Of a DNA stretch of 64,000 bases, positions 24,889 to 33,135 are shown piece by piece. A model generated the notes under the pieces. That model was not told where the DNA came from. It worked only from the letters and a program-made list of their open reading frames with translations, and did not search any database. The stretch lies in assembly GCF_001632845.1 (NCBI RefSeq), contig NZ_CP011994.1, forward strand, positions 620,001-684,000, given 5' to 3'. Made by a program: the position numbers and the translations under genes. The stretch's first letter is position 1, and each line of letters starts with the position of its first letter. This stretch comes from Ectothiorhodospira sp. BSL-9. GTDB taxonomy: Bacteria > Pseudomonadota > Gammaproteobacteria > Ectothiorhodospirales > Ectothiorhodospiraceae.

Positions 24889-26346
24889 TCACAGCCCTCC
24901 CGGACCGGTCATGGTCGCGCCCAGCAACTCCAGCGAGGCCGCACCGGCAAAGCCCAGCAGGATGGACACCAGCGCCATGCCCAGAGTGGACCATTCCATG
25001 ATCCCGGCGATCGGCCGACCGGGACTGCCCCGCCCCGCCAGAAAGGCCGGCCCGAGCAAACGGAATACATACGCACCCGCCAGCAGACCACCCACCACCA
25101 CGACCACGGCCCAGGGCCAGACATCGCCGGCGATGGCGGTTTCCACCAGCAGCCATTTGGCGATGAACCCCCCGGTGAAGGGCAGACCCACCAGACTGGC
25201 ACCGGCGATCCCCATGGCAAAGCTGGTGATCGGACGGCCCCGCATCACATCGGCCAGATCCGTCATCCGGTCGTGTCCCGCCGCTCTCTGCAAGGTGCCG
25301 GCGGCCATGAACACCGTGGCCTTGGCACAGGCATGGGCGGCGGCAAAGAACACCACCGCCCGCCAGCCGCCCGGCACCGCCAGCATGAACGGGAAGAACA
25401 GGGACAGGTATCCCACCTGGGCCACGGTGGAATAGGCCACAAAAAGCTTGAGCCGATCCGCGGCCATGGCCATGACACCCCCCCAGATCACGGCGACGCC
25501 GCCCAGCGCCCCCATGAGCATGCCCAGCAAGGGTGTGGCCAGGTCCGGGAACAGGGTCAGCCACAGACGCAGCATCAGATAGAACGAGACCTTCACCACC
25601 AGGGCCGACAGAATCGCGCTGGCAGGCGCCGGGGCGCTGCCATGCCCCGGCGCCAACCAGCCGTGCAGCGGGAAGAGTGCGGTCTTGGCCATCAGGCCCA
25701 CGGTCATCAGGGCCGCCACCAACATCAGCAGGTACGTGGGCGTCACCTGCATGGCCAGCGAGGCAAGATCCAGCACCCCATGGGCCGCGTACAACAGGGC
25801 CACCCCCATGAGATAGGCCAACGACCCCAGCAGGCTCAGCAGCAGATAACGCATGGAGGCCACCAGGGCGGGGCCACCGGTGGCCAGCGCCACCAGGGCC
25901 ACCGAGGCCAGAACCACCAGTTCCAGGGCGACATAGAGGTTGAAGACATCACCGGAGAGATACAGGGCGTTCATGGCCGCCCAGAGCCAGAGCCACAGAA
26001 CCCAGAAGCGCCCGGCCCGCTCCTGCCCGCCCACGTAGCCCATGGCATACAGGGTGACAAACAGCCCCACCACCGCCGTCAGCAGCAGCATGAAGGCCGC
26101 CAGACCATCCAGGACCAGAGCGATCCCCAGGGGGGCATCCCAACCACCCAGAGCATGGATGGCCGGGCCCTGGAACCACACGTGGAGGGCACCACCCAGG
26201 GTCGTCCCCAGGGTGAGCAGGGCCACGAGCAGCGCCACCCAGCCGCCGGCACGGGGCCACAACCCTGCCAGCAGAGCCCCGAACAGGGGCACGATCACGA
26301 TCCAGGCTGCCCAGGACAGCCCGATTGTCAGGCCAGCGACGGGCAT
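24889..26346 (-). CDS. Mrp-type antiporter large subunit (MrpD-like), first copy
   Basis: A 485-residue NuoN/M-like protein. The region LMAKTALFPLHGWLAPGHGSAPAPASAILSALVVK carries the conserved Lys and PASAILSALV channel signature, and KLFVAYSTVAQVGYLSL follows. It starts one base after the mrpC-like stop, the normal order for mrpC-mrpD. Confidence 0.88.
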   Translation of the reverse strand: MPVAGLTIGLSWAAWIVIVPLFGALLAGLWPRAGGWVALLVALLTLGTTLGGALHVWFQGPAIHALGGWDAPLGIALVLDGLAAFMLLLTAVVGLFVTLYAMGYVGGQERAGRFWVLWLWLWAAMNALYLSGDVFNLYVALELVVLASVALVALATGGPALVASMRYLLLSLLGSLAYLMGVALLYAAHGVLDLASLAMQVTPTYLLMLVAALMTVGLMAKTALFPLHGWLAPGHGSAPAPASAILSALVVKVSFYLMLRLWLTLFPDLATPLLGMLMGALGGVAVIWGGVMAMAADRLKLFVAYSTVAQVGYLSLFFPFMLAVPGGWRAVVFFAAAHACAKATVFMAAGTLQRAAGHDRMTDLADVMRGRPITSFAMGIAGASLVGLPFTGGFIAKWLLVETAIAGDVWPWAVVVVVGGLLAGAYVFRLLGPAFLAGRGSPGRPIAGIMEWSTLGMALVSILLGFAGAASLELLGATMTGPGGL

Positions 26347-26347
26347 C

Positions 26348-26668
26348 TCAGTCCTCGGGCGGATCCGCCGGCAGATGAGCCCGACCAGTGGCAGCCCGGA
26401 CCTTGAGCATCAGCGTCAGGGCCACGGCGCTGGCACACACGGCGACGACGATCCCGGTGATGACCAGGGCATGGGGTACGGGATCCGTGACAGCAGGCCC
26501 CCTGGCAGCGGTCAGCAAGACCATGAAGACCCCGGAGCCCATGATATTGATGGCCAACACCTTCACCAGCAGATGAGGCCGCACCACCAGAGCATGCAGG
26601 CCCAGCATGAAAAGCAGGGCTCCGCACACCAGATAGACTTCACCAACAAGGTTCTCAGCGACCATCAT
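26348..26668 (-). CDS. Mrp-type antiporter subunit C (NuoK-like)
   Basis: A 106-residue protein with three membrane helices and the NuoK/MrpC pattern VLAINIMGSGVFMVLL and DPVPHALVITGIVV. An AGGGAG site precedes the ATG pair at 26668/26665; the start lies inside the end of the B-like gene (14-base overlap). Confidence 0.88.
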   Translation of the reverse strand: MMVAENLVGEVYLVCGALLFMLGLHALVVRPHLLVKVLAINIMGSGVFMVLLTAARGPAVTDPVPHALVITGIVVAVCASAVALTLMLKVRAATGRAHLPADPPED

Positions 26669-27329
26669 TATCTCCCTGAACGCGCCCCCCCAGGAACAAC
26701 AGCACAAGCCCCAGTCCGATGGACACGGCAGCCGCCAGCTCCACGGTGAGGATCAGGCCATAGGCCCATTCCGGGTGATACCCCATGAACCCGTGCCCCC
26801 CCAACAGGCCGGCCACACCACTGGCCAGAAAGACCATGACCCCCAGCGCAATGCCGAATCGCAACCAGGGCCTAGGCACCCCGGGCAGGGACCGGGGCCG
26901 GGACAGCACCAGGATCACGCCCGCTGCACCCAGCACCGCACCGCCCTGAAAGGCCCCCCCAGTGGCACTCGCACCTGCCCAGACCAGATAACCGCCGGTG
27001 AGCACGGCCACCGGAAGCAGGTGCCGCAGGGTACCGCGCATCACGGGGCCCCGCACCGAACGGACAGGCACCGGATCATGGCGGCCCAGGGACCACACCA
27101 CCCAGACCGCCAGCACCAGCACCGCCAGTTCCAGGAAAGTGTCGTAGCCCCGGAAGTTCAGCAGCACGGCCGTCACATCGTGACCCACGCCGGAACGGTC
27201 CATGGCCTGAGCCACAGGTTCGGACAAGCCCGAGTGGTCCGGCAGATCCAGCAGGATCAACACCAGGACCACCGACAGCACCCCAGTCAGCAGGGACGCC
27301 AGGACATGGGACAGTCGCCAACGGCTCAA
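26655..27329 (-). CDS. Mrp-type antiporter subunit B (MbhE plus MnhB domains)
   Basis: A 224-residue protein joining two parts. The first 85 residues have the MbhE-like signature VTAVLLNFRGYDTFLEL, which in other systems sits at the C-terminus of MrpA. The rest is an MnhB domain (HLLPVAVLTGGYLVWAG, GAFQGGAVLGAAG). This layout shows that the MrpA C-terminal modules are distributed over separate small genes here. Confidence 0.87.
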   Translation of the reverse strand: MSRWRLSHVLASLLTGVLSVVLVLILLDLPDHSGLSEPVAQAMDRSGVGHDVTAVLLNFRGYDTFLELAVLVLAVWVVWSLGRHDPVPVRSVRGPVMRGTLRHLLPVAVLTGGYLVWAGASATGGAFQGGAVLGAAGVILVLSRPRSLPGVPRPWLRFGIALGVMVFLASGVAGLLGGHGFMGYHPEWAYGLILTVELAAAVSIGLGLVLLFLGGRVQGDNDGR

Positions 27330-27613
27330 GATCCGTCCTCCTCATTCGCCACGGACTCCATGCGTCTGAGTCGCCCGAGGGCCACCAGCAGCAGGGCTCC
27401 GGTCACCCCCGCGCCGATGGCCGCCTCGGCCAGGGCCACGTCCGGGGCCTGCAATCGTACCCAGGCCAGGGAGAGCAGCAGGCCAAAGGCAATGAACAGC
27501 ACCACCGAGCGAAACAGATCCTGTCCCCGAAGCAACTGCCAGGCCACGCCCAGCAGGGTGAGGACCAGCGTCAGATCAAAGGCCAGCAGCAGACCCGCCT
27601 GCCAGGTGTTCAT
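27326..27613 (-). CDS. short MbhD-like (DUF4040) antiporter subunit
   Basis: 95 residues with three membrane helices. The region LQAPDVALAEAAIGAGVTGALLLVALGR matches the MbhD domain that forms part of MrpA in Gram-positive Mrp systems. 4-base overlaps on both sides. Confidence 0.83.
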   Translation of the reverse strand: MNTWQAGLLLAFDLTLVLTLLGVAWQLLRGQDLFRSVVLFIAFGLLLSLAWVRLQAPDVALAEAAIGAGVTGALLLVALGRLRRMESVANEEDGS

Positions 27614-27957
27614 GACCTCTCCTCGGGGCGCGTCGAGCCACCCCGCGAAGCCGGCCTGTTCTCAGGCTCTGCTTCGCCTTGCGTCAGCGCCCGTTGCGCT
27701 ACCAGGTGACAGGCGGCGGCACCACTGAACAGCACCAGAAACCAGATCAGCAACAACTTGAGCACCAGCGGCAGGCTGCCCGCCTGCAGGGTCAGGCCCA
27801 GGATGACCAGCCCCAGACCCAGGTTGTCGGCCTTGGTGAGGGCATGCAGGCGGGTGTACACATCGGGAAAGCGCAGCATCCCCAGGCTGCCGGCGGCGAA
27901 GAACACCAGCCCCGCAACCACCAGGGCCAGACTGACCATGTCCGCGAGGCTCATCAT
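27610..27957 (-). CDS. mrpG: Mrp-type antiporter subunit G
   Basis: 115 residues with the MnhG/PhaG pattern FFAAGSLGMLRFPDVYTRLHALTKADNLGLGLV and three membrane helices, plus a short basic tail. 4-base overlaps with its neighbours. Confidence 0.9.
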   Translation of the reverse strand: MMSLADMVSLALVVAGLVFFAAGSLGMLRFPDVYTRLHALTKADNLGLGLVILGLTLQAGSLPLVLKLLLIWFLVLFSGAAACHLVAQRALTQGEAEPENRPASRGGSTRPEERS

Positions 27958-28229
27958 GGCGCTTCACCTCCGCCCCGGGGTAATCCCCGCTGACGCACGA
28001 AGGCCACCGTGGCCACCGCCGACAACAGGGCGAATACCAGGGCCACATCCACCAGGGCCGGCATCTCCAGCCCCCAGGCCAGCAGCAGGAGTATGGCGAC
28101 ACCGGCAGTACCGAAGAGCTGTGCCGCCAGCATGCGGTCCCCAGGGCGGGGCCCCATCAGCACCCGCACCATCCCGGCCGCCACGGTGAGCAACAGAAAC
28201 AGGGCTGCGGCAATCCAGATCGCGCTCAT
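27954..28229 (-). CDS. mrpF: Mrp-type antiporter subunit F
   Basis: 91 residues with three membrane helices and the MrpF-typical RVLMGPRPGDRMLAAQLFG and MPALVDVALVFALLSAVATVAFVR. Mrp subunit F belongs to the small hydrophobic set required for complex assembly. Confidence 0.9.
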   Translation of the reverse strand: MSAIWIAAALFLLLTVAAGMVRVLMGPRPGDRMLAAQLFGTAGVAILLLLAWGLEMPALVDVALVFALLSAVATVAFVRQRGLPRGGGEAP

Positions 28230-28738
28230 GCTGCCTCCCGTTGGGTGATGGGCAATGCGAACAGGCGTGCCACCCGGCGCTCAAGATCCGCAAGCGAGCC
28301 CTGAACGTCCAGCCCCAGATCCAGCACATGCACGTGCACACAGTCCCGATGCAGTCCCACGCTCAAGGTACCTGGCAGCAGGCTGATCACGATCATGAAG
28401 AAGGTCAGGGCCGGGCCCCGGGGCAGGGTGACGGGATAATCGATGAACCCCGGGCGCAGCGGCAGTCGGGGGGAGAAGGCACGCCGCGACACATCCAGCC
28501 CGCCCACCAGGGACTGCCAGAAGAAGTTCAGGCCAAAGGGCACCACCTGCCGCCAGGCGATCCGGTAGGGCCGCCCGGCAGGCAGGGCGAACACCGACAG
28601 GGCCGCCAGCACGGCCAGCGGCACCCCAAGCGTCCAGGACCCCGGATCACCCTCAGTGAGCACCCACCACAGGAACAGGCAGGCCCCCAGGGTGACCAGA
28701 AAGCGGTGGCTATTTTTGCTGCCAGCGGCCGCGGTCAT
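28226..28738 (-). CDS. mrpE: Mrp-type antiporter subunit E
   Basis: 170 residues. The MrpE family pattern is seen in LWWVLTEGDPGSWTLGVPLA, the middle FFWQSLVGGLDVSRRAF and the C-terminal SLLPGTLSVGLHRDCVHVHVLD. It is the first antiporter gene. Its start lies 29 bases inside the end of the ydbL-like gene, so the antiporter may be translated from the same message. Confidence 0.88.
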   Translation of the reverse strand: MTAAAGSKNSHRFLVTLGACLFLWWVLTEGDPGSWTLGVPLAVLAALSVFALPAGRPYRIAWRQVVPFGLNFFWQSLVGGLDVSRRAFSPRLPLRPGFIDYPVTLPRGPALTFFMIVISLLPGTLSVGLHRDCVHVHVLDLGLDVQGSLADLERRVARLFALPITQREAA

Positions 28739-29339
28739 CCTGGTACCAGTAGCCGGAGGGGGCTTCCTCCACCCAGACCCGGGCGAAGGTCTTGCGGATA
28801 TCCGATTCCCATTCCGGTCGGTCGTTGGCGCGGGCGATCTCTCGATACAGGGCGCTGCGATCGGAGTTCTCCTCGGAGACGAGACGCTGCACCGTGGACC
28901 GATCCCGCAGGGGGACGGCATTGAGATCACGCACGGCCACCAGGCCATCGCTGGTGAAACCCACCGCTCCGGACTGGTAGTGGGGGCGCAGGGCCGAGGC
29001 ACGCTGGCGCATGGAGGCACGCAGGGAATCGATGGCCGAGGAGCGGATATTGATGTCCGGCTGCTGGGCCTGGGCCGGGGAGATCACCCCGTTGAGCAGG
29101 GCCACCATGGCCCGGCTGCCCATCTCCCTGAGGGCCCCCTGATCCGAGGCACCGGACGCATCGGCCGGATCCCGGGCCGGCGGCTGCTCCGTCTCGCCCA
29201 GCACATCGCGCACAATGATGCGGGCTGCATCCTCTGCCGCTGCGGCAGGGAAGTAGATGTTGATGGTCACGCAGGCGGACAGCAGCAAGGCCAGGCCAAA
29301 CCAGGCCAGCGGGCGTGCGCATCGGGCGATGGGGGTCAT
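28710..29339 (-). CDS. YdbL-like (DUF1318) lipoprotein with N-terminal YnbE-like segment
   Basis: A 209-residue lipoprotein: MTPIARCARPLAWFGLALLL, then SAC lipobox. The segment TINIYFPAAAAEDAARIIVRD follows, then a DUF1318 domain at about 120-209 ending in GYWYQDDRGRWQQK, close to the C-terminus of E. coli YdbL. In enterobacteria YdbH, YnbE and YdbL form a phospholipid-transport system bridging the envelope; here the lipoprotein and YdbL parts appear joined in one protein. The ATG at 29339 has a GGAG site upstream. Confidence 0.8.
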   Translation of the reverse strand: MTPIARCARPLAWFGLALLLSACVTINIYFPAAAAEDAARIIVRDVLGETEQPPARDPADASGASDQGALREMGSRAMVALLNGVISPAQAQQPDINIRSSAIDSLRASMRQRASALRPHYQSGAVGFTSDGLVAVRDLNAVPLRDRSTVQRLVSEENSDRSALYREIARANDRPEWESDIRKTFARVWVEEAPSGYWYQDDRGRWQQK

Positions 29340-29400
29340 GGGTGATCTCCAGGTCGAGGAAGGTTCCTGCGCCATAGTCTCGGTCACCCCGGCGCCGGCA

Positions 29401-30729
29401 TCAAGGGGAAGGCGGGGCGTCCGTGTGTCTGAGAATCAGCCCCAGGTGGTAATCCCCGGGCGGCAACGGGATGGACACCCGGTGACCGGCCCCGGGGGCC
29501 TGTTCCACCGGCAGACCCTCCCGGCCCGTGATGGCATCGAGCACCACCTCGCGGCTTCCGGTGGGGGTCATGATCTCCAGGCGGTCCCCGACGGAAAAGC
29601 GGTTCTTCACATCCACCCGGGCCATGCCCGAGGCCGGATCATAGGCCTGGATCTCCCCCACGAACAGCCGCCGGTCGGACTCGGAATGCCCGCGTGTGTA
29701 GTTCTGGGCGGTACGCTCCCGGGGGCGGGTGAGAAAGCCATCGGTATAACCCCGGTTGGCCAGCCCCTCCAGGGCATCCAGCAGGGTGGGGTCGAACGCG
29801 CGGCCCCCGGCGGCATCGTCGATGGCCCGGCGATACACCTGAGCCGTGCGCGCCGCGTAGTAATGGGACTTGGTGCGCCCCTCGATCTTCAGGGCATCCA
29901 CACCAATGGCCACCAGACGCTGCACATGCTCCACGGCCCGCAGGTCCATGGAATTGAGGATATAGGTGCCGTGCTCGTCCTCCTCCATCGGCATGAGCTG
30001 CCCGGGGCGCTCGCCCTCCTCCAGCAGGAAGGGCTCGCCCGCCTGGGGATGACGGCTGGCGGTGCTGGTCTCTTCCCGGGGGATCAGATCGCCGCCCTCG
30101 TCCTGCTCGGCGGCATGCAGGCGATACTGCCAGCGACAGGCATTGGTACAGGCGCCCTGGTTGGCGTCGCGGTGGTTGAAATAGCCCGAGAGCAGACAGC
30201 GCCCGGAATAGGCGATGCACATGGCCCCGTGGACCATCACCTCCAGTTCCATGTCGGGGCAGGCCTGACGGATGGATTCGATCTCCCCCAGGGACAGCTC
30301 CCGGGAGAGGATCACCCGGGTCAGCCCCAGGCCCTGCCAGAAGCGCACGCTGGCAGCATTCACGGTATTGGCCTGCACGGAGAGGTGCACGGGCATATGG
30401 GGCCAGCGCTCGCGCACCTGCATGATGAGCCCGGGGTCGGACATGATCAGTGCGTCGGGGCCCAGTTCCACCACGGGGGCCATATCCTGGGCAAAGGTGG
30501 CCAGCTTGGGCTGATGGGCGCTGATGTTGGCAGCCAGGAAGAAGCGTCGACCGGCCTCATGGGTGAGCCGGATGCCTTCCGCCAGGGCCTCCAGGGAGGC
30601 GAATTCGTTATTGCGCACCCGCAGGGAGTAGCGGGGCATCCCGGCATAAACGGCATCGGCGCCGTAAGCCAGGGCGTAGCGGAGGTTCTTGAGGGTGCCG
30701 GCGGGGGCAAGCAGTTCGGGGGCGTTCAT
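29401..30729 (-). CDS. trhP: U32-family tRNA hydroxylation protein TrhP (YegQ)
   Basis: 442 residues. The N-terminal U32 barrel starts ELLAPAGTLKNLRYALAYGADAVYAG. The cysteine cluster CIAYSGRCLLSGYFNHRDANQGACTNACRWQY (given in parts by residues about 168-199) binds an Fe-S cluster. The C-terminal part has DALKIEGRTKSHYYAA. TrhP supports prephenate-dependent hydroxylation of tRNA U34. About 35 extra residues (HPQAGEPFLLEEGERPGQLM) sit mid-protein. The gene separates ydbH from the ydbL-like gene, which are adjacent in E. coli. Confidence 0.88.
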   Translation of the reverse strand: MNAPELLAPAGTLKNLRYALAYGADAVYAGMPRYSLRVRNNEFASLEALAEGIRLTHEAGRRFFLAANISAHQPKLATFAQDMAPVVELGPDALIMSDPGLIMQVRERWPHMPVHLSVQANTVNAASVRFWQGLGLTRVILSRELSLGEIESIRQACPDMELEVMVHGAMCIAYSGRCLLSGYFNHRDANQGACTNACRWQYRLHAAEQDEGGDLIPREETSTASRHPQAGEPFLLEEGERPGQLMPMEEDEHGTYILNSMDLRAVEHVQRLVAIGVDALKIEGRTKSHYYAARTAQVYRRAIDDAAGGRAFDPTLLDALEGLANRGYTDGFLTRPRERTAQNYTRGHSESDRRLFVGEIQAYDPASGMARVDVKNRFSVGDRLEIMTPTGSREVVLDAITGREGLPVEQAPGAGHRVSIPLPPGDYHLGLILRHTDAPPSP

Positions 30730-30755
30730 GGCGGGACGATAGCACAGGACTGTGA

Positions 30756-32918
30756 CTATGGTGCCTGGCCCCCGGCTTCCATGGCCGCCTGCAGGCGCAG
30801 GATCAGGTCCCGCCAGGCCACCTGACGGGTATGGCCGATCACCTCCACCCGGGGCAGGCTGGCCCCCTGGATGATGTAATACCCCTCCCCGTCCGGTGCG
30901 GGCGCCACGCCATCCATCTCGCACACCTCCCCGCGCAACCGGCACGACAGCCCCAGTTGCCGGTAGGCGAAGGAGTCAAAGAAACGCAGGAACCCCGTAC
31001 CCAGCATGCCGCCGACACCGCCCCCCAGGCTCACCAGGTTGTCCAGGGCCCGCTGACTGATCCGTCGCCGAAAACGCTGATCCAGGGGGGTGTAAAGGGC
31101 AGCATCGAAGCGCACCGGCTCCCAGTTCACCAGGATCATGTCACGCACATGGCCCTTGAGGCGCCCCTCGATCAGGCCGAACTCGAAGGTGTTGGTGATG
31201 GAGGACAGGTCCAGATCCTCCATCTCGATGTCTGCCCACAGCACTGGTGCCACACCGAAGGGGTCCCGCAGGCGCAGGTTGCCCACGCGGATCATGCCAT
31301 CGAAGGCCTGAATCACCAGACGCCCGCCCACGGTGAGTTCACCGTCCTGGTAGCGCACCCGGGGGATGCTTCCCGCCAGGGTTCCGGTGAACAGGGGGCG
31401 CCCCACGGTGGCCGCCAGACGTTCCATGGAGATGGGCATGACGCTGGCCTCGAAGGTCACCACGGGGTCATCGCCGCCCAGGCCCAGGGCCTCCAGTCCA
31501 TGGATGCGCAACTCACCATCCAGTATTGGAACCCGTGCTTCCTGAGTCAGCCGGACACCGTCCTGCTCAAGCTGCAGTGCCATGCGGGTCATGCCCAGGG
31601 GAATGCGGTACAGATGCCCGCCCTCCAGGGATACATGGCTGACGGGCGCCGCCCCATCAGACGTCCAGATCAATCGCCCATCCAGACCATAGAGGCCCAG
31701 GCGACCCTTGCGGTCGTCCGCATCCACGCCGGAAAGGGTGAGGGCTGCCTGCTGCGGGGCGCCCTCGCGGATTTTCAGGCGCCCGGAGATGAGGCCACCG
31801 GTCTCCAGGTCGTCCAGGACGGTGCCGTAGGCAAAGGGCTGCAGGAAGGCCTCGTAAACGGCCGGCAGCCTGGCCCGATCCACGTCCAGGGTGGCCTTCA
31901 AGCTACCGGGCAGGTGGGCCGTATCCAGGCTTGCCTGCCCTGCCAGACGCAGATCCTCCCCCCAGGCAAGCGCCAGATCCTTCGCGGACAGCCTGCCGTC
32001 ATGCCACCCCAGCCGGGTGCTGACCCGGACCGGCTGTTCAGGCCCCACCTCCACGAAGATCGGATCCACGTACAGGGCGCCCTCATCCCAATCCAGGGTC
32101 ACCCCGCCCTGCCAGGCCGGCCCCATCTGGCGCACATCCCATTGCAGGGCCATACCCAGACCCTCCCCCGCCAGGGTACCGTCCGCGCTGGCGAAGGCAC
32201 CGTCGCCCAAGACCACTCGGCCTTGAGTGGCATGAATGCCATCCATCCCGCCCCGGCCCTTGAGGTCCAGCTCCAGATGGCCTTCCACCTGGAAGCCCTC
32301 GGGCAACAGATCCTCCAGCGGCACCCCCACCCTTTCTGCCAACCCGTGGACCTGCCGCCACGCCAGCCGCTGGCCCCGAGCCTGTAATCCCCACTGACCC
32401 GCGTCATGCGTGAAGGAGACGTCCATATGCCCATCCGCCAGGGGGAGTTGCTTCAGTGTCAGGTCCAGGCGGCCATCAAATCCCAGATCCAGTTGCCCGG
32501 GCACCTGGCTGACGGTCAGCCAGGGATGACGTCCAGAGAACCGGATGGCGGGGCACCTCAGTCGTGTGGGCTCCAGACGTCCCCCGGGGCAGCTCACCTC
32601 CACGGCCTTCATCGAGCCCACCGGGGCCGGCAAGTGCAGGTGATCCACATGCAAACGGATCGCGTCCGTCCCGGTCGGCCCGGGCGCCAGCGTCATCTCC
32701 AGCGTTACACCCGTCATGGACCAGCCATCGCCCTGCACATCGCCAATGTCCAGCATCCACTGCCCCGAGGCCGGCGATGCCATCAGCAGCAGGGTGATCA
32801 GCCACCAGGTTGGCGAGGCGAAACGGAGCAAGGTGGGCAGAATCCACACAGAAAATGGGCGATGGGGCCGCGGCCCACCAGTAAGCCCGGAAAACGGGTC
32901 AGGGCGGCGCCTGAACAC
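30756..32918 (-). CDS. ydbH: YdbH-family intermembrane phospholipid transport protein
   Basis: Up to 720 residues: an N-terminal membrane anchor or signal (about 25-50), then a long beta-rich AsmA/TamB-like body. The C-terminal domain includes LSSITNTFEFGLIEGRLKGHV and LVSLGGGVGGMLGTGFLRFFDSFAYRQLGLSCRL, the most conserved YdbH region. YdbH makes a bridge carrying phospholipids between membranes, with TamB and YhdP as relatives. The GTG start at 32918 lacks a clear ribosome site, so a later start is possible. Confidence 0.8.
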   Translation of the reverse strand: MFRRRPDPFSGLTGGPRPHRPFSVWILPTLLRFASPTWWLITLLLMASPASGQWMLDIGDVQGDGWSMTGVTLEMTLAPGPTGTDAIRLHVDHLHLPAPVGSMKAVEVSCPGGRLEPTRLRCPAIRFSGRHPWLTVSQVPGQLDLGFDGRLDLTLKQLPLADGHMDVSFTHDAGQWGLQARGQRLAWRQVHGLAERVGVPLEDLLPEGFQVEGHLELDLKGRGGMDGIHATQGRVVLGDGAFASADGTLAGEGLGMALQWDVRQMGPAWQGGVTLDWDEGALYVDPIFVEVGPEQPVRVSTRLGWHDGRLSAKDLALAWGEDLRLAGQASLDTAHLPGSLKATLDVDRARLPAVYEAFLQPFAYGTVLDDLETGGLISGRLKIREGAPQQAALTLSGVDADDRKGRLGLYGLDGRLIWTSDGAAPVSHVSLEGGHLYRIPLGMTRMALQLEQDGVRLTQEARVPILDGELRIHGLEALGLGGDDPVVTFEASVMPISMERLAATVGRPLFTGTLAGSIPRVRYQDGELTVGGRLVIQAFDGMIRVGNLRLRDPFGVAPVLWADIEMEDLDLSSITNTFEFGLIEGRLKGHVRDMILVNWEPVRFDAALYTPLDQRFRRRISQRALDNLVSLGGGVGGMLGTGFLRFFDSFAYRQLGLSCRLRGEVCEMDGVAPAPDGEGYYIIQGASLPRVEVIGHTRQVAWRDLILRLQAAMEAGGQAP

Positions 32919-33001
32919 TTGACATTATGCACAAGGAGGCAGCGACGGGCACACCATGCACGCTGATCCCGCCGCGTTTAGTCAGATTTGAGAACACTCA
33001 A

Positions 33002-33135
33002 AATAAACTCGCAATATCAAAAAGTTACGATATTGATTAAAAAGTGATCAGTTTGAGAACAGGCCCTGTGCCACGGGGGCTGGGAACAGTTTCCGACATA
33101 CCATCCACAGAGTTATCCACAGCTTTTGTGGATAA
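33002..33135. other. AT-rich segment followed by a DnaA-box cluster
   Basis: 33000-33060 is strikingly AT-rich for this genome. It is followed by two perfect 9-mer DnaA boxes in opposite orientation, TTATCCACA (33113-33121) and TGTGGATAA (33127-33135), and a 7/9 match at 33101-33109. TTTGAG-AACA-CTCAAA forms a palindrome at about 32985-33001. The spacer lies between divergent ydbH and the transglycosylase gene. This could be a replication-control site or part of an origin; the neighbours are not typical of gammaproteobacterial oriC. Confidence 0.5.

Noticed and set aside
23511-26406. Two long open frames on the plus strand opposite the antiporter genes
   Set aside because: His/Gln-rich low-complexity translations opposite well-supported membrane proteins; no ribosome sites.
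30831-32387. 518-residue open frame opposite ydbH
   Set aside because: Shadow frame; ydbH on the other strand has a recognisable C-terminal domain.
33000-33135. Firm oriC assignment
   Set aside because: Only two perfect DnaA boxes and no dnaA, dnaN, gidA or parAB neighbours, so it is reported only as a DnaA-box cluster.
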